Source: Ancylobacter dichloromethanicus (lineage in GTDB: Bacteria; Pseudomonadota; Alphaproteobacteria; Rhizobiales; Xanthobacteraceae). From it: DNA of 64,000 nucleotides. The notes under the pieces are model-generated. The model was not told the DNA's origin. It saw nothing but the letters and a program-made list of their open reading frames with translations, and ran no database searches. How positions within the stretch are numbered: the stretch's first letter is position 1; each line of letters opens with the position of its first letter. The position numbers and the translations under genes were made by a program. The stretch lies in assembly GCF_018390645.1 (NCBI RefSeq), contig NZ_JAHBGC010000038.1, positions 327,911-391,910 on the forward strand, in the 5' to 3' direction. Positions 17,307 through 25,394 of the stretch are shown piece by piece.

Positions 17307-17603
17307 TCACCCTTCCCGGCGTGACGGCCGTCGCGCGGCCTGTCGCAGCGTCTCCCACTCGCCTCGCGTGAGCGCTTGTTTCTTGATCCGGCTCCAGCCC
17401 TTGATCTGCCGCTCGGCCGCGATGGCGTCGGTGATGCGTTCAAACGGTTCGGACCACACTAAAACTGCCGGCCGGCGCCGAAACGTATAACCGGGATAGC
17501 TGCCGCTCTGGTGCTCGGCGAGGCGCTTCTCCAACGAACCGCTGGTCGAGCCGACATAGAACGAACCGTCGGCGCAGCGCAGCATGTAGACGAACGCACC
17601 CAT
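17307..17603 (-). CDS. GIY-YIG (URI-type) nuclease domain protein
   Basis: A 98-residue single-domain protein. The GIY-YIG core is read as FVYMLRCADGSFYVGSTSGS: the G-x-Y/Y-x-G pair of the family appears as VYML...FYVG. The conserved arginine and glutamate follow in LEKRLAEHQSG and AIAAERQIKGW, and the C-terminal KGWSRIKKQALTRGEW is typical of small bacterial URI-family proteins. The ATG at 17603 is the right start; the open frame reaches 17648 only by translating a neighbouring REP element (peptide RASKDGHPG). It is flanked by REP-like repeats on both sides. Cellular role is unknown for most family members. Confidence 0.85.
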   Translation of the reverse strand: MGAFVYMLRCADGSFYVGSTSGSLEKRLAEHQSGSYPGYTFRRRPAVLVWSEPFERITDAIAAERQIKGWSRIKKQALTRGEWETLRQAARRPSRREG

Positions 17604-17610
17604 TTTCGTT

Positions 17611-17909
17611 CCCGGATGACCATCCTTCGAGGCTCGCTGCGCTCGCACCTCAGGATGACGTCGCGTTGGGGAGTATGGAAGGGGTTTCTTCGTCCCGGAT
17701 GACCATCCTTCGAGGCTCGCTGCGCTCGCACCTCAGGATGACGTCGCGTCGGGGAGTATGGAAGGGGTTTCTTAGTCCCGGATGACCATCCATCGAGGCT
17801 CGCTGCGCTCGCACCTCAGGATGACGTCGCGTCGGGGAGTATGGAAGGGGTTTCTTCAGGCGACCATCCTTCGAGGCTCGGCGATGCCGGGCGCCTCAGG
17901 ATGACGGCG
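17611..17909 (+). repeat. 83-bp tandem array built on a REP-like palindrome (about 3.5 units)
   Basis: Three near-identical 83-bp units start at 17611, 17694 and 17777, followed by a partial, diverged unit from about 17860. Each unit is the REP-like palindrome (GATGACCATCCTTCGAGGCT to CAGGATGACG) plus a constant 3' segment containing TCGGGGAGTATGGAAGGGG and TTTCTT. Differences are single bases (TTGGGG/TCGGGG, CCTTCG/CCATCG, CGTCCC/AGTCCC). There is no gene in this stretch of about 430 bp between the GIY-YIG gene and the rhodanese gene. The regular unit with no unique spacers rules out a CRISPR. Confidence 0.9.
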
Positions 17910-17963
17910 TTCCGAAGAGGGCGTTCCGAAGAGGGCGCGCCTCCGCGTCTTCCTCATGGAGCC

Positions 17964-18007
17964 ACGTCATCCTGAGGTGCGAGCGCAGCGAGCCTCGAAG
18001 GATGGTC
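17964..18007 (-). repeat. REP-like palindromic element, inverted copy closing the array
   Basis: Inverted full-length copy (CGTCATCCTGAGG to CCTCGAAGGATGG) 55 bp after the tandem array, 27 bp before the 3' end of the rhodanese gene. Together with the array it makes a direct-direct-direct-inverted arrangement. Confidence 0.85.
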
Positions 18008-18033
18008 AGCCGGGCGCATCCCTGCCGCACCCC

Positions 18034-18429
18034 TTACCCCTTCGGCGCCAGGGTCTCCACCGCGCCGCCTGCCGCCTTCCACGCGGTGAAGCCGCCTGTG
18101 AGGTGACAAACCTTCTCCAGTCCCATTTCCTGCGCCGTCTTGGTGGCCAGCGCCGAGCGCCAGCCGCTGGCGCAGAAGAAAACGAAGCGCTTGTCCCCGG
18201 CGAAGACCGGCTTGGCGTAGGGGCTTTCCGGGTCGACCCAGAACTCCAGCATGCCGCGCGGGCAGGAGAAGGCGCCTGATATGGTGCCCTCCCGCTCGCG
18301 TTCGCGCGGATCACGCAGGTCGACGAAGACCACGTCCGCCTCGCCCTGCAGGGCGGCGGCTTCGGCGACGTCGATCGCGGTGACGAGGGCGTCGGCCTCG
18401 GCGAGAAGCTGCCTGTAGCCCTTCTTCAT
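18034..18429 (-). CDS. Rhodanese-like domain protein
   Basis: A 131-residue single rhodanese domain. The CDC25/rhodanese opening VVFVDLRDPREREREG, the central EFWVDPESPY, and the active-site loop FFCASGWRSALAT with the catalytic cysteine are visible; the C-terminal HLTGGFTAWKAAGG is also conserved. The loop C-A-S-G-W-R-S is the common pattern of sulfurtransferases with small substrates. The start at 18429 is 4 bases after the ispG stop, so the two genes form an operon. Physiological sulfur acceptor is unknown. Confidence 0.88.
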   Translation of the reverse strand: MKKGYRQLLAEADALVTAIDVAEAAALQGEADVVFVDLRDPREREREGTISGAFSCPRGMLEFWVDPESPYAKPVFAGDKRFVFFCASGWRSALATKTAQEMGLEKVCHLTGGFTAWKAAGGAVETLAPKG

Positions 18430-18433
18430 CGGT

Positions 18434-19732
18434 TCATTCCGCCGCGTCGACCTTCGAGGGCTGGCGTCCGACGCCGAAGCGGCGCTCGACATAGTCCTCG
18501 ACGATCTTCTTGAAATCCTCGCGCAGGCTCGGGCCGCGCAGGGTCATCGCCTTCTTGCCGTCGAGATAGACCGGCGCGGTGGGGAACTCGCCGGTGCCGG
18601 GCAGCGAGATGCCGATATCGGCATGCTTCGACTCGCCAGGTCCGTTGACGATGCAGCCCATCACCGCGACGTTGAGGGTCTCGACGCCGGGATAGCGCTT
18701 CTTCCATTCCGGCATCGAGGTGCGGATGAAGTCCTGCACCTCGAAGGCCAGTTCCTGGAAGGTGGTGGAGGTGGTGCGCCCGCAGCCGGGGCAGGCGGCG
18801 ACCAGCGGCACGAAGGTGCGCAGGCCCATGGTCTGCAGCATTTCCTGCGCCACCGTCACCTCGCGGGTGCGGTCGCCGCCGGGCTCGGGGGTCAGCGAGA
18901 CACGGATGGTGTCGCCGATGCCTTGTTGCAACAGCACGCCCATCGCGGCGGTGGAAGCGACGATGCCCTTCGAACCCATGCCGGCCTCGGTGAGGCCGAG
19001 ATGCAGCGCGTAATCGGCGCGGCGCGCCAGCTCGGCATAGACGGTGATGAGGTCCTGCACCGCCGAGACCTTGGCGGAGAGGATGATCTGGTTCCTCGGC
19101 AGGCCGATCTCCTCGGCCAGCGCGGCCGAGAGCAGCGCCGAGCGCACCAGCGCCTCGCGGGTGACGGCGCGGGCCGCCGCCGGGCGGGGCAGCCTGGCAT
19201 TCTCGTCCATCAGCGCGGTGAGCAGGTCGTCGTCGAGCGAGCCCCAATTGGCGCCGATGCGGACCGGCTTGGCGTATTTGATCGCCTGCTCGACGATGGT
19301 GGTGAAGTGCCGGTCGCGCTTCTGCCCGAAGCCCACATTGCCGGGATTGATGCGGTACTTGTCGAGCGCCTGCGCGCACTCCGGGTACTTCGTCAGCAGC
19401 AGGTGGCCGTTATAGTGGAAGTCGCCGACCAGCGGGGTGTCGAGCCCCATGCGGAGCAGGCGCTCCTTGATCTCCGGCACGGCGGCGGCGGACTCATCGC
19501 GGTCGACCGTGATGCGCACCATCTCCGAGCCGGCGCGGGCGAGCGCGGCGACCTGCCGGGCGGTTCCTTCGGCATCGGCGGTGTCGGTGTTGGTCATCGA
19601 CTGCACGACCACCGGCGCCCCGCCGCCGACGGTGACGCCGCCGACCTTGACGGCGACGGTGAGGCGGCGCGGCGCGGGGCCGGCGGCTTCCAGATCGGGC
19701 GCGACGACGGGGGCGGGGGAGAGGGCGTCCAT
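18434..19732 (-). CDS. ispG: 4-hydroxy-3-methylbut-2-enyl diphosphate synthase (flavodoxin)
   Basis: A 432-residue iron-sulfur enzyme of the MEP isoprenoid pathway, converting MEcPP to HMBPP. The N-terminal TIM-barrel part contains [13 protein letters not shown] and ADFHYNG-type motifs (here [11 protein letters not shown]) and INPGNVGF. The C-terminal part carries the [4Fe-4S] cysteines in CPGCGRT and CIVNGPGE, with the cluster glutamate in NGPGE. Length is normal for the alphaproteobacterial two-domain form. It is followed closely by the rhodanese gene. Confidence 0.96.
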   Translation of the reverse strand: MDALSPAPVVAPDLEAAGPAPRRLTVAVKVGGVTVGGGAPVVVQSMTNTDTADAEGTARQVAALARAGSEMVRITVDRDESAAAVPEIKERLLRMGLDTPLVGDFHYNGHLLLTKYPECAQALDKYRINPGNVGFGQKRDRHFTTIVEQAIKYAKPVRIGANWGSLDDDLLTALMDENARLPRPAAARAVTREALVRSALLSAALAEEIGLPRNQIILSAKVSAVQDLITVYAELARRADYALHLGLTEAGMGSKGIVASTAAMGVLLQQGIGDTIRVSLTPEPGGDRTREVTVAQEMLQTMGLRTFVPLVAACPGCGRTTSTTFQELAFEVQDFIRTSMPEWKKRYPGVETLNVAVMGCIVNGPGESKHADIGISLPGTGEFPTAPVYLDGKKAMTLRGPSLREDFKKIVEDYVERRFGVGRQPSKVDAAE

Positions 19733-19799
19733 GGCGGTTATCGTCCGGAGACTGGGAAGCGCAGCGTGTCGCAGGGGTTAAGCCGGAGCGGGCGGGCCG

Positions 19800-20390
19800 T
19801 CAACGGGCTGCCCCGATGCGTTCGATCCCAGTGCGTTCAACCTCAGTGCGTTCGTCTTCGGTGCGTCCGGTCGCGGCAGCTTCCGCCGCGACGGCTTTAC
19901 GGCATCTTGCGCAGGTGCCGGCAATCTCCACCACCGGCGTGCGCGGGGTGAAGCCTTCGGCACGCGTCGCCCAGGCGAGGTCGCGGCCGATGGCGTGCGA
20001 GGCGACTTCAGCGGTCACGCCGCAACCTTCGCAGATGAGGAACACAATGACGTCATCCGGCCCGTGCTCGCGGCCGCAGACCAGATAGGCGTTGCGGCTC
20101 TCGATACGGTGGGCCAGCCCTTCCGACACCAGAAAGTCCAGCGCCCGGTAGACCGACATCGGCGGCGGCTTCTCGCCGGAGGTGCCGAGACGCTCCACCA
20201 GATCATAGGCGCCGAGCGGGGTGTGGCTGTCGGCCAGTTCCTCCAGCACCCGCCGGCGCAGCGGCGTCAGCCGCGCCCCGCTCAGGGCGCAACGCGCCTC
20301 GAAGCGGGCGATGGCACCCGCCACGCAGGCCGCGTGGTCATGGTCGTCGGGCCCGTGCGGGCCGGCGGACGGGAGAGTGGAAGCCGACAT
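19800..20390 (-). CDS. zur: Zinc uptake regulator, Fur family
   Basis: A 196-residue Fur-family repressor. The N-terminal winged helix includes LTPLRRRVLEELADSHTPLG and AYDLVERL, typical of Zur rather than Fur. The dimerisation domain has ICEGCG and ARC-type C-x-x-C pairs for structural zinc (ICEGC, GTCARC). With zinc bound, Zur represses uptake genes, here probably znuABC 15 kb away. An odd feature is the C-terminal tail of about 25 charged residues (RTEDERTEVERTGIERIG) encoded by four degenerate 15-bp units at 19816-19875; most Zur proteins stop before this. A His-Asp-His cluster near the N-terminus may add metal binding. Confidence 0.88.
   Translation of the reverse strand: MSASTLPSAGPHGPDDHDHAACVAGAIARFEARCALSGARLTPLRRRVLEELADSHTPLGAYDLVERLGTSGEKPPPMSVYRALDFLVSEGLAHRIESRNAYLVCGREHGPDDVIVFLICEGCGVTAEVASHAIGRDLAWATRAEGFTPRTPVVEIAGTCARCRKAVAAEAAATGRTEDERTEVERTGIERIGAAR
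19816..19875. repeat. Degenerate 15-bp tandem repeat in the 3' end of zur
   Basis: Four units of the form RTGCGTTCNNNCYCN (starting at 19816, 19831, 19846 and 19861) encode pentapeptide repeats related to E-R-T-E/G-x at the C-terminus of Zur. Confidence 0.75.
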
Positions 20391-20584
20391 GAAACCAATA
20401 TAGCGCTTCCCCGGTCACGGCGCCATGACGCCACCGGTTTTCCGCACGCCGCGTGGCGGCGGCGAGGCGGAAGCCGGCGCGAGAAAAGAGTTGCCGGGAT
20501 CGGCGGCTTTCCGCGTGCCGCTCCCTTGTGACCCACCGGGAGCCGGAGCAGGATACAGTCGCTGGGTAGCTTATTGGGGGTTCC

Positions 20585-21025
20585 ATGCAGGTTTTCAAAC
20601 TCATTCTCGTCGCCGCGCTCGCCTTGCCCTTGGCAGCGTGTTTCGAAGGGCCGTCGGGCCCGGCCGGTCCCGCCGGTGCAAAGGGCGAAACGGGGGCCGC
20701 CGGCCCTGCGGGTGCGGCAGGCCCTGCCGGCGCCACCGGTCCCGTCGGCCCGGCCGGGCCCACCGGTCCGCAGGGCCCCGCCGGAACGGCCGGAGCCCCG
20801 GGTGCGCCCGGGTCTTCCGACATTACCGTGCGCAGCGCGCCCTGCCCGTCGGCAGGCTGCACGAGCGGCTGCGAGGCCGGCGAGGTGGTTCTCTCCGGCT
20901 ATTGCGTCAACACCGACCGCGGCTTCCAGCACATCGCGTCCTTCGCCGATGACGGCGGCAAGACCGTGGTCGCGTGCGAGCATCCGGTGAAGGAAGTCGT
21001 CGCGGTCTGCCTCAAGCAGCCTTGA
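20585..21025 (+). CDS. Collagen-like lipoprotein
   Basis: A 146-residue exported protein. The signal peptide ends in a lipobox (LAAC, Cys19), so it should be lipid-anchored. It is followed by 18 uninterrupted Gly-x-y triplets (about residues 22-75), rich in Pro at the x position, as in bacterial collagen-like proteins. The C-terminal 70 residues form a compact domain with six cysteines ([19 protein letters not shown]) that I do not recognise; it could act as a trimerisation or binding head. Stands alone between zur and the bdhA-type gene. No function can be named. Confidence 0.8.
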   Translation: MQVFKLILVAALALPLAACFEGPSGPAGPAGAKGETGAAGPAGAAGPAGATGPVGPAGPTGPQGPAGTAGAPGAPGSSDITVRSAPCPSAGCTSGCEAGEVVLSGYCVNTDRGFQHIASFADDGGKTVVACEHPVKEVVAVCLKQP

Positions 21026-21157
21026 GGCTTCCACGCAGCCGCCTCATTGTGCGGCGCGTGATCTCCGGCACGGGGCGGTGACGCACCTGTCATCGCCCCG
21101 CATTAATGTCCAGCGGGCGGCCCGCGCCGCCCGTCTCCGTCGCATGAGGAACCTCCT

Positions 21158-21940
21158 ATGTCCTTGAAGGGTAAGAACGCCGTCATCACCGGATCGACCA
21201 GCGGCATCGGCCTCGCCATCGCCCGCGCCCTGGCCGCCGAGGGGGTGAACGTCACGCTGAACGGCTTCGGCGACGCGGCGGCGATCGAGCAGGAGCGATC
21301 GGACATCGAGACCAGCTTCGGGGTTGCGGCGCTCTATTCCGACGCCGATCTCACCAAGGGCTCGGAATGCGCCGGCCTGATCGCGCTGGCGGACGAAAAG
21401 CTCGGCTCGGTCGACATATTGGTGAACAATGCCGGCGTGCAGCATGTGGCCCCGGTGGAGGAGTTCCCGGACGACAAATGGGACCTCATCATCGCGCTGA
21501 ACCTCTCCGCCGCCTTCCACGCCATCAAGGCCGCCGTGCCGGGCATGAAAGCGCGCGGATGGGGCCGCATCATCAACACCGCCTCGGCCCATGCGCTCAT
21601 CGCCTCGCCCTTCAAGTCGGCCTATGTGTCGGCCAAGCACGGCATCGCCGGCCTGACCAAGACCGTGGCGCTGGAGACCGCGCCGTTCGGCATCACCGTC
21701 AACGCCATCTGCCCCGGCTATGTCTGGACGCCGCTGGTGGAGAAGCAGATCCCCGACACCATGAAGGCGCGCGGCATGAGCGAGCAGGAGGTGAAGGACA
21801 TGCTGCTGGCCGAGCAGCCCACCAAGCAGTTCGTCACCGTCGAGGAAGTGGCGGCGCTGGCGGTGTTCCTCGCCGGCGACAACGCCCGTTCGATCACCGG
21901 CTCGCTGCAGCAGATCGACGGCGGCTGGGTGGCGAAGTAA
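21158..21940 (+). CDS. bdhA: 3-hydroxybutyrate dehydrogenase (SDR family)
   Basis: A 260-residue classical short-chain dehydrogenase. Cofactor motif TGSTSGIG (11-18), NNAG at the fourth strand, catalytic Ser in NTASAHALIAS, and the YVSAK catalytic Tyr/Lys pair are all present. The sequence matches the D-3-hydroxybutyrate dehydrogenase subgroup (HALIASPFKSAYVSAKHGI, CPGYVWTPLVEKQIPD, QQIDGGW). It oxidises 3-hydroxybutyrate to acetoacetate with NAD, feeding PHB and ketone-body use; acetoacetate could be drawn off by the adc product encoded 7 kb upstream. Single gene. Confidence 0.92.
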   Translation: MSLKGKNAVITGSTSGIGLAIARALAAEGVNVTLNGFGDAAAIEQERSDIETSFGVAALYSDADLTKGSECAGLIALADEKLGSVDILVNNAGVQHVAPVEEFPDDKWDLIIALNLSAAFHAIKAAVPGMKARGWGRIINTASAHALIASPFKSAYVSAKHGIAGLTKTVALETAPFGITVNAICPGYVWTPLVEKQIPDTMKARGMSEQEVKDMLLAEQPTKQFVTVEEVAALAVFLAGDNARSITGSLQQIDGGWVAK

Positions 21941-21998
21941 CCGGAGGCCGGCCCGGCGGGCTCTCGACGCGCGCCCGGCTTTATGGTGTGACGGCGCG

Positions 21999-22784
21999 AT
22001 GAGCCAGATCGTTTCGTCTTCCCAGAGCGCGCCCTCCGCCACCGATGCACCGTTCGACATCGCCGCCCGCGTCCTGCACCGCGACGGCATGATGCTCGTC
22101 ATCGACAAGCCGCCCGGCCTCGCGGTCCACAAGGGGCCGAAAGGCGGCGAGACGCTGGCCGACCATCTCGACGCGCTGCGCTTCGGCCTGCCGAACGCAC
22201 CCGAGCTGGCGCATCGGCTGGACAAGGACACCTCCGGCTGCCTCGTGCTCGGGCGCCACCGCAAGGCGTTGGCCGATCTCGGCAAGGCCTTCGCCGACGG
22301 CACGGTGGGAAAGACCTACATGGCGGTGGTGCGCGGCGTGCCGGCGCAGCCGCGCGGGCGCATCGAGCTGAAGCTCGCCAAGCGCTCGCCGACGCGCGGC
22401 TGGTGGATGGCGGTCGATCCGCGCGGGCAGGAGGCGATCACCGAGTGGGCGACGATCGCCGCAGGCGAGGGTCTGGCGGTGCTGGCGCTTTCCCCGCTGA
22501 CAGGGCGCACGCACCAGCTTCGCGTGCATCTCGACGCCCTCGGCCATCCGATCCTCGGCGACAGCATCTATGGCGGCGCCTCGCGCCTGCCGGGCGGGCC
22601 GATCCTGCATCTGCATTCGCGCCGGGTGGTGCTTCCGCAGAAGAGGGATCGCGCGCCGATCGACGTACGCGCGCCACTGCCCGCCCACATGCGCGCCACG
22701 CTGGAGCGGGCGGGGTTCGACCCGGCGGCGTTGGAGGCGCGCGCCGATGCGACCGATTTCACACCACGTGCAGGCCGGGCTTGA
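21999..22784 (+). CDS. RluA-family RNA pseudouridine synthase
   Basis: A 261-residue pseudouridine synthase. The catalytic aspartate is D75 in AHRLDKDTSGCLVLGR, the RluA/RluC/RluD signature, and conserved motifs GKTYMAVV, LSPLTGRTHQLRVHL and HPILGDSIYG follow. There is no S4 domain. It modifies uridines in rRNA or tRNA; the exact position cannot be read from sequence. Its last 26 bp overlap the 3' end of glk on the other strand, so the two genes converge without a terminator. Confidence 0.9.
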   Translation: MSQIVSSSQSAPSATDAPFDIAARVLHRDGMMLVIDKPPGLAVHKGPKGGETLADHLDALRFGLPNAPELAHRLDKDTSGCLVLGRHRKALADLGKAFADGTVGKTYMAVVRGVPAQPRGRIELKLAKRSPTRGWWMAVDPRGQEAITEWATIAAGEGLAVLALSPLTGRTHQLRVHLDALGHPILGDSIYGGASRLPGGPILHLHSRRVVLPQKRDRAPIDVRAPLPAHMRATLERAGFDPAALEARADATDFTPRAGRA

Positions 22785-23730
22785 GCGTGCGGGCGAGGCG
22801 GCCGCCGAACTGGCCGCAGCCGATCAGCCCCGGCGTCGGGTGGGTGATGACATGCACCGGCATCTCGATCAGCCGCGCCTCGAAGGGCGGGTGCTCCTCA
22901 AAGGCTGCGCGGAAGGGCGAGCCGGCGAACAACGGCGCGAGGCCGACCGAGACGCCGCCGGCGAGATAGACGCCGCCACGCGCATTGGTGATCAGCGCGA
23001 GGTCGCCGGCGATACGGCCGAACAGCCGCAGGAAGACATTGCAGGTCTCCCCCGCCGCCGCCTCGCCGCTGCGGGCGGCGGTAATGACCGCCTCGGGCGA
23101 CAGGCTGGCGCCGGTCAGTATGCGATGGATGCGGGCAAGGCCGGAGCCGGACAGCGCGTGCTCCACCGCCACCGGGCCGAGTTCGCGCACCATATGGCCG
23201 AGCAGCAGCGCCTCCTCGGAATCGGCGGCGCCGAGCCGCACGCGGCCGCCCTCGCCGGTGAGGACATGGCGGGTGCGGCCGATCTGCACCAGCATGGCCG
23301 AACCGAAGCCGGTGCCGGGGCCACAGACGAGGATGGGCGCCTTCGGTTCGGCGACACCGCCACCGACGGCGAGGAGATCCTCGGCGGCGAGCGCGGGAAC
23401 GCCGAGCGCGAGGGCTTGGAAATCGTTCACCGCGGCGAATTTCTGCCAGCCGAAATGCCGGCGCATCTCGCGCTTGGAAAAGGCCCAGTCGCGGTTGGTC
23501 AGCCGTACCGTCTCCTCGTCCGCCGGCCCGGCGACCGCGAGCACCGCGCCGCCGACCGAGGCATGGACGCCCGGGCCGCGCTGGGCGAGGTCGGCCTCGA
23601 TCATCGGCTTGAAGCCGGCAAAGTCATCATTGCGGTGAATCTGGATGTCGCGCGGCACGCCGTCCGGGCCGACGAGGGCGAGGCGGGAGGAGGTTCCGCC
23701 GATATCGGCGATGAGGATCAGGTGCGGCAT
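22759..23730 (-). CDS. glk: Glucokinase
   Basis: A 323-residue ATP-dependent glucokinase of the proteobacterial Glk family. The phosphate-binding ADIGGTSSRLALV begins at about residue 8, the glucose-binding region AVNDFQALALG contains the catalytic Asp, and GPGTGFGSA is the second phosphate loop. It phosphorylates glucose at position 6. The start at 23730 fits family length; the open frame extends to 23928 into the rsmB promoter region. It overlaps the RluA-family gene tail to tail by 26 bp and is divergent from rsmB. Confidence 0.92.
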   Translation of the reverse strand: MPHLILIADIGGTSSRLALVGPDGVPRDIQIHRNDDFAGFKPMIEADLAQRGPGVHASVGGAVLAVAGPADEETVRLTNRDWAFSKREMRRHFGWQKFAAVNDFQALALGVPALAAEDLLAVGGGVAEPKAPILVCGPGTGFGSAMLVQIGRTRHVLTGEGGRVRLGAADSEEALLLGHMVRELGPVAVEHALSGSGLARIHRILTGASLSPEAVITAARSGEAAAGETCNVFLRLFGRIAGDLALITNARGGVYLAGGVSVGLAPLFAGSPFRAAFEEHPPFEARLIEMPVHVITHPTPGLIGCGQFGGRLARTLKPGLHVV

Positions 23731-23932
23731 GTTCCGTTCGCTGCGAGGCAAGGCCGGGAAGGGGCGGGCGCGGAATGGCCGGGCGCGGAGCGTGCCGCCC
23801 GGGTGGAGTGGAAACGGATAGGACCCAATCTCGCCCGCTTCGACAACCCCCAAGGGGTCATTTGGGTGGGCGGCAGCGGCGATCTTCGGGATAAGGTTGC
23901 CTTCCCGCGTGGCTCGGCCTAGTCCCATCGCG

Positions 23933-25258
23933 ATGAAAGATACCCGCCCATCCCCCCGCTCCCCGTCCCCGCCCGACGTCCCCGGCCTTGCGGCGCGGCG
24001 GGCGGCTGCGGACGCTGTCGAAGCCGTGCTGCAAAGCGGTCACCCGCTGGAGGAGACGCTCGAGCGGCTGACGCGCGGGCTGGAGGAGCGCGACCGGGGG
24101 CTGGCGCGGATGATCGCCGCAACCACGCTTCGGCGGTTGGGGGGATTGCGCGGGCTGCTGCGCGCGCTGCTGGAGCGCGGCATTCCCGACAAGGCGCGCC
24201 GGGTCGAGATCCTGCTTCTCGTCGGCGCGGCGCAGATCCTGTTCATGGACGTGCCGGACCATGCCGCGGTGGGCACCACGGTGAGCCTGGTGGGCGAGCA
24301 GGCCTCCACCGCCGGCTTCAAAGGCCTTGCAAATGCGGTACTTAGGCGGATCGCGCGGGAGGGCAGGGCGCTTCTGCCCGACGTCGCCGACCAGCCGGAA
24401 TGGCTGGTGGAAGGCTGGACGGCGGCCTATGGCCCGACGCTCGGCGAGGCGGTCGCGCGGGCGCTGGCGCGCGAGGCCCCGCTCGACCTCACTGCCAAGG
24501 GCGATGCGGCGGCCCTGGCGGAAAAGCTCGGCGGACGCCTCCTGCCGACGGGTTCGATCCGGCTCGTCGAGGCCGGCAACGTCACCGCGCTGGCGGGCTT
24601 CAATGAGGGCGAATGGTGGGTGCAGGACGCCGCGGCGGCACTGCCGGCGCTGCTGCTTCATCCTGCTGCAGGCATGACGATCGCCGACCTGTGCGCCGCA
24701 CCCGGCGGCAAGACGGCGCAGCTTGCGGCCGCCGGCGCGCGGGTGGTGGCGGTGGACCGCTCCGCCCCGCGCCTGCGCCGGCTGAAGGCGAACATGGCGC
24801 GGCTGAACCTCGCCGTCGATATCGTCGAGGCCGATGCGACGCGCCTCAAGGCCGGGCCGTTCGACGCCGTGCTGATCGACGCGCCCTGTTCGGCCACCGG
24901 CACCATACGCCGCCACCCGGAAGTCGCCTGGACCAAGGCGCCGGCCGACATCGCCAGCCTCGCGGCCTTGCAGACCCGCCTGCTCGCCCACGCCGCCGAT
25001 CTGGTGAAGCCGGGCGGCGTGCTGGTCTATTCCACCTGCTCGCTGGAGCCGGAGGAGGGGGAGCGACAGGTCGAGGCGTTTCTGAACGCCCACCCGGATT
25101 TTTCCCGCCTGCCGGTCACGCCGGGCGAGTGCGGCATCGCCGCCGAATGGATCAACGCCGCCGGCGAGGTGCGCACCCTGCCCACCCATCTGCCGGACGA
25201 GGACCCGCGCTTCGCCGGCCTCGACGGCTTCTTCGCGGCGCGGTTGAAGAAGGCGTGA
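23933..25258 (+). CDS. rsmB: 16S rRNA cytosine-C5 methyltransferase (RsmB/Sun type)
   Basis: A 441-residue two-domain enzyme. The first about 140 residues are a NusB-like RNA-binding domain (AARRAAADAVEAVL onward). The second domain is a SAM methyltransferase: DLCAAPGGKTAQLAA binds SAM, DAPCSATGTIRRHPEVAW holds the motif IV cysteine, and YSTCSLEPEEGE the catalytic cysteine. It methylates a cytosine of 16S rRNA. The ATG at 23933 is preferred to the in-frame TTG at 23897. It is followed by the heparinase-family gene and purH, a familiar order in Rhizobiales. Confidence 0.92.
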   Translation: MKDTRPSPRSPSPPDVPGLAARRAAADAVEAVLQSGHPLEETLERLTRGLEERDRGLARMIAATTLRRLGGLRGLLRALLERGIPDKARRVEILLLVGAAQILFMDVPDHAAVGTTVSLVGEQASTAGFKGLANAVLRRIAREGRALLPDVADQPEWLVEGWTAAYGPTLGEAVARALAREAPLDLTAKGDAAALAEKLGGRLLPTGSIRLVEAGNVTALAGFNEGEWWVQDAAAALPALLLHPAAGMTIADLCAAPGGKTAQLAAAGARVVAVDRSAPRLRRLKANMARLNLAVDIVEADATRLKAGPFDAVLIDAPCSATGTIRRHPEVAWTKAPADIASLAALQTRLLAHAADLVKPGGVLVYSTCSLEPEEGERQVEAFLNAHPDFSRLPVTPGECGIAAEWINAAGEVRTLPTHLPDEDPRFAGLDGFFAARLKKA

Positions 25259-25394
25259 GGGAGTGGACAAGGGCCGGCGTGGCGGTTTGCGGGCGTGCCC
25301 GGGTGCGGCTGGACGTGATGTCCTGCTCCGCTAAGCTCGCGCGCATGGCAGAACTGGTGATTCCCGGGCGTCGTCGAGAAGGGCCGAGGCGCTG

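Noticed and set aside
17459..17731. Short frames beginning MRAQRASKDGHPG on the minus strand.
   Set aside because: This peptide is simply the translation of the REP palindrome; it appears wherever the repeat is read in that frame, and also gives a false extension of the GIY-YIG gene.
17611..17909. Regular direct repeats resembling a CRISPR array.
   Set aside because: The 83-bp units are continuous with no unique spacers, and the core is a REP-like palindrome. No cas genes lie nearby.
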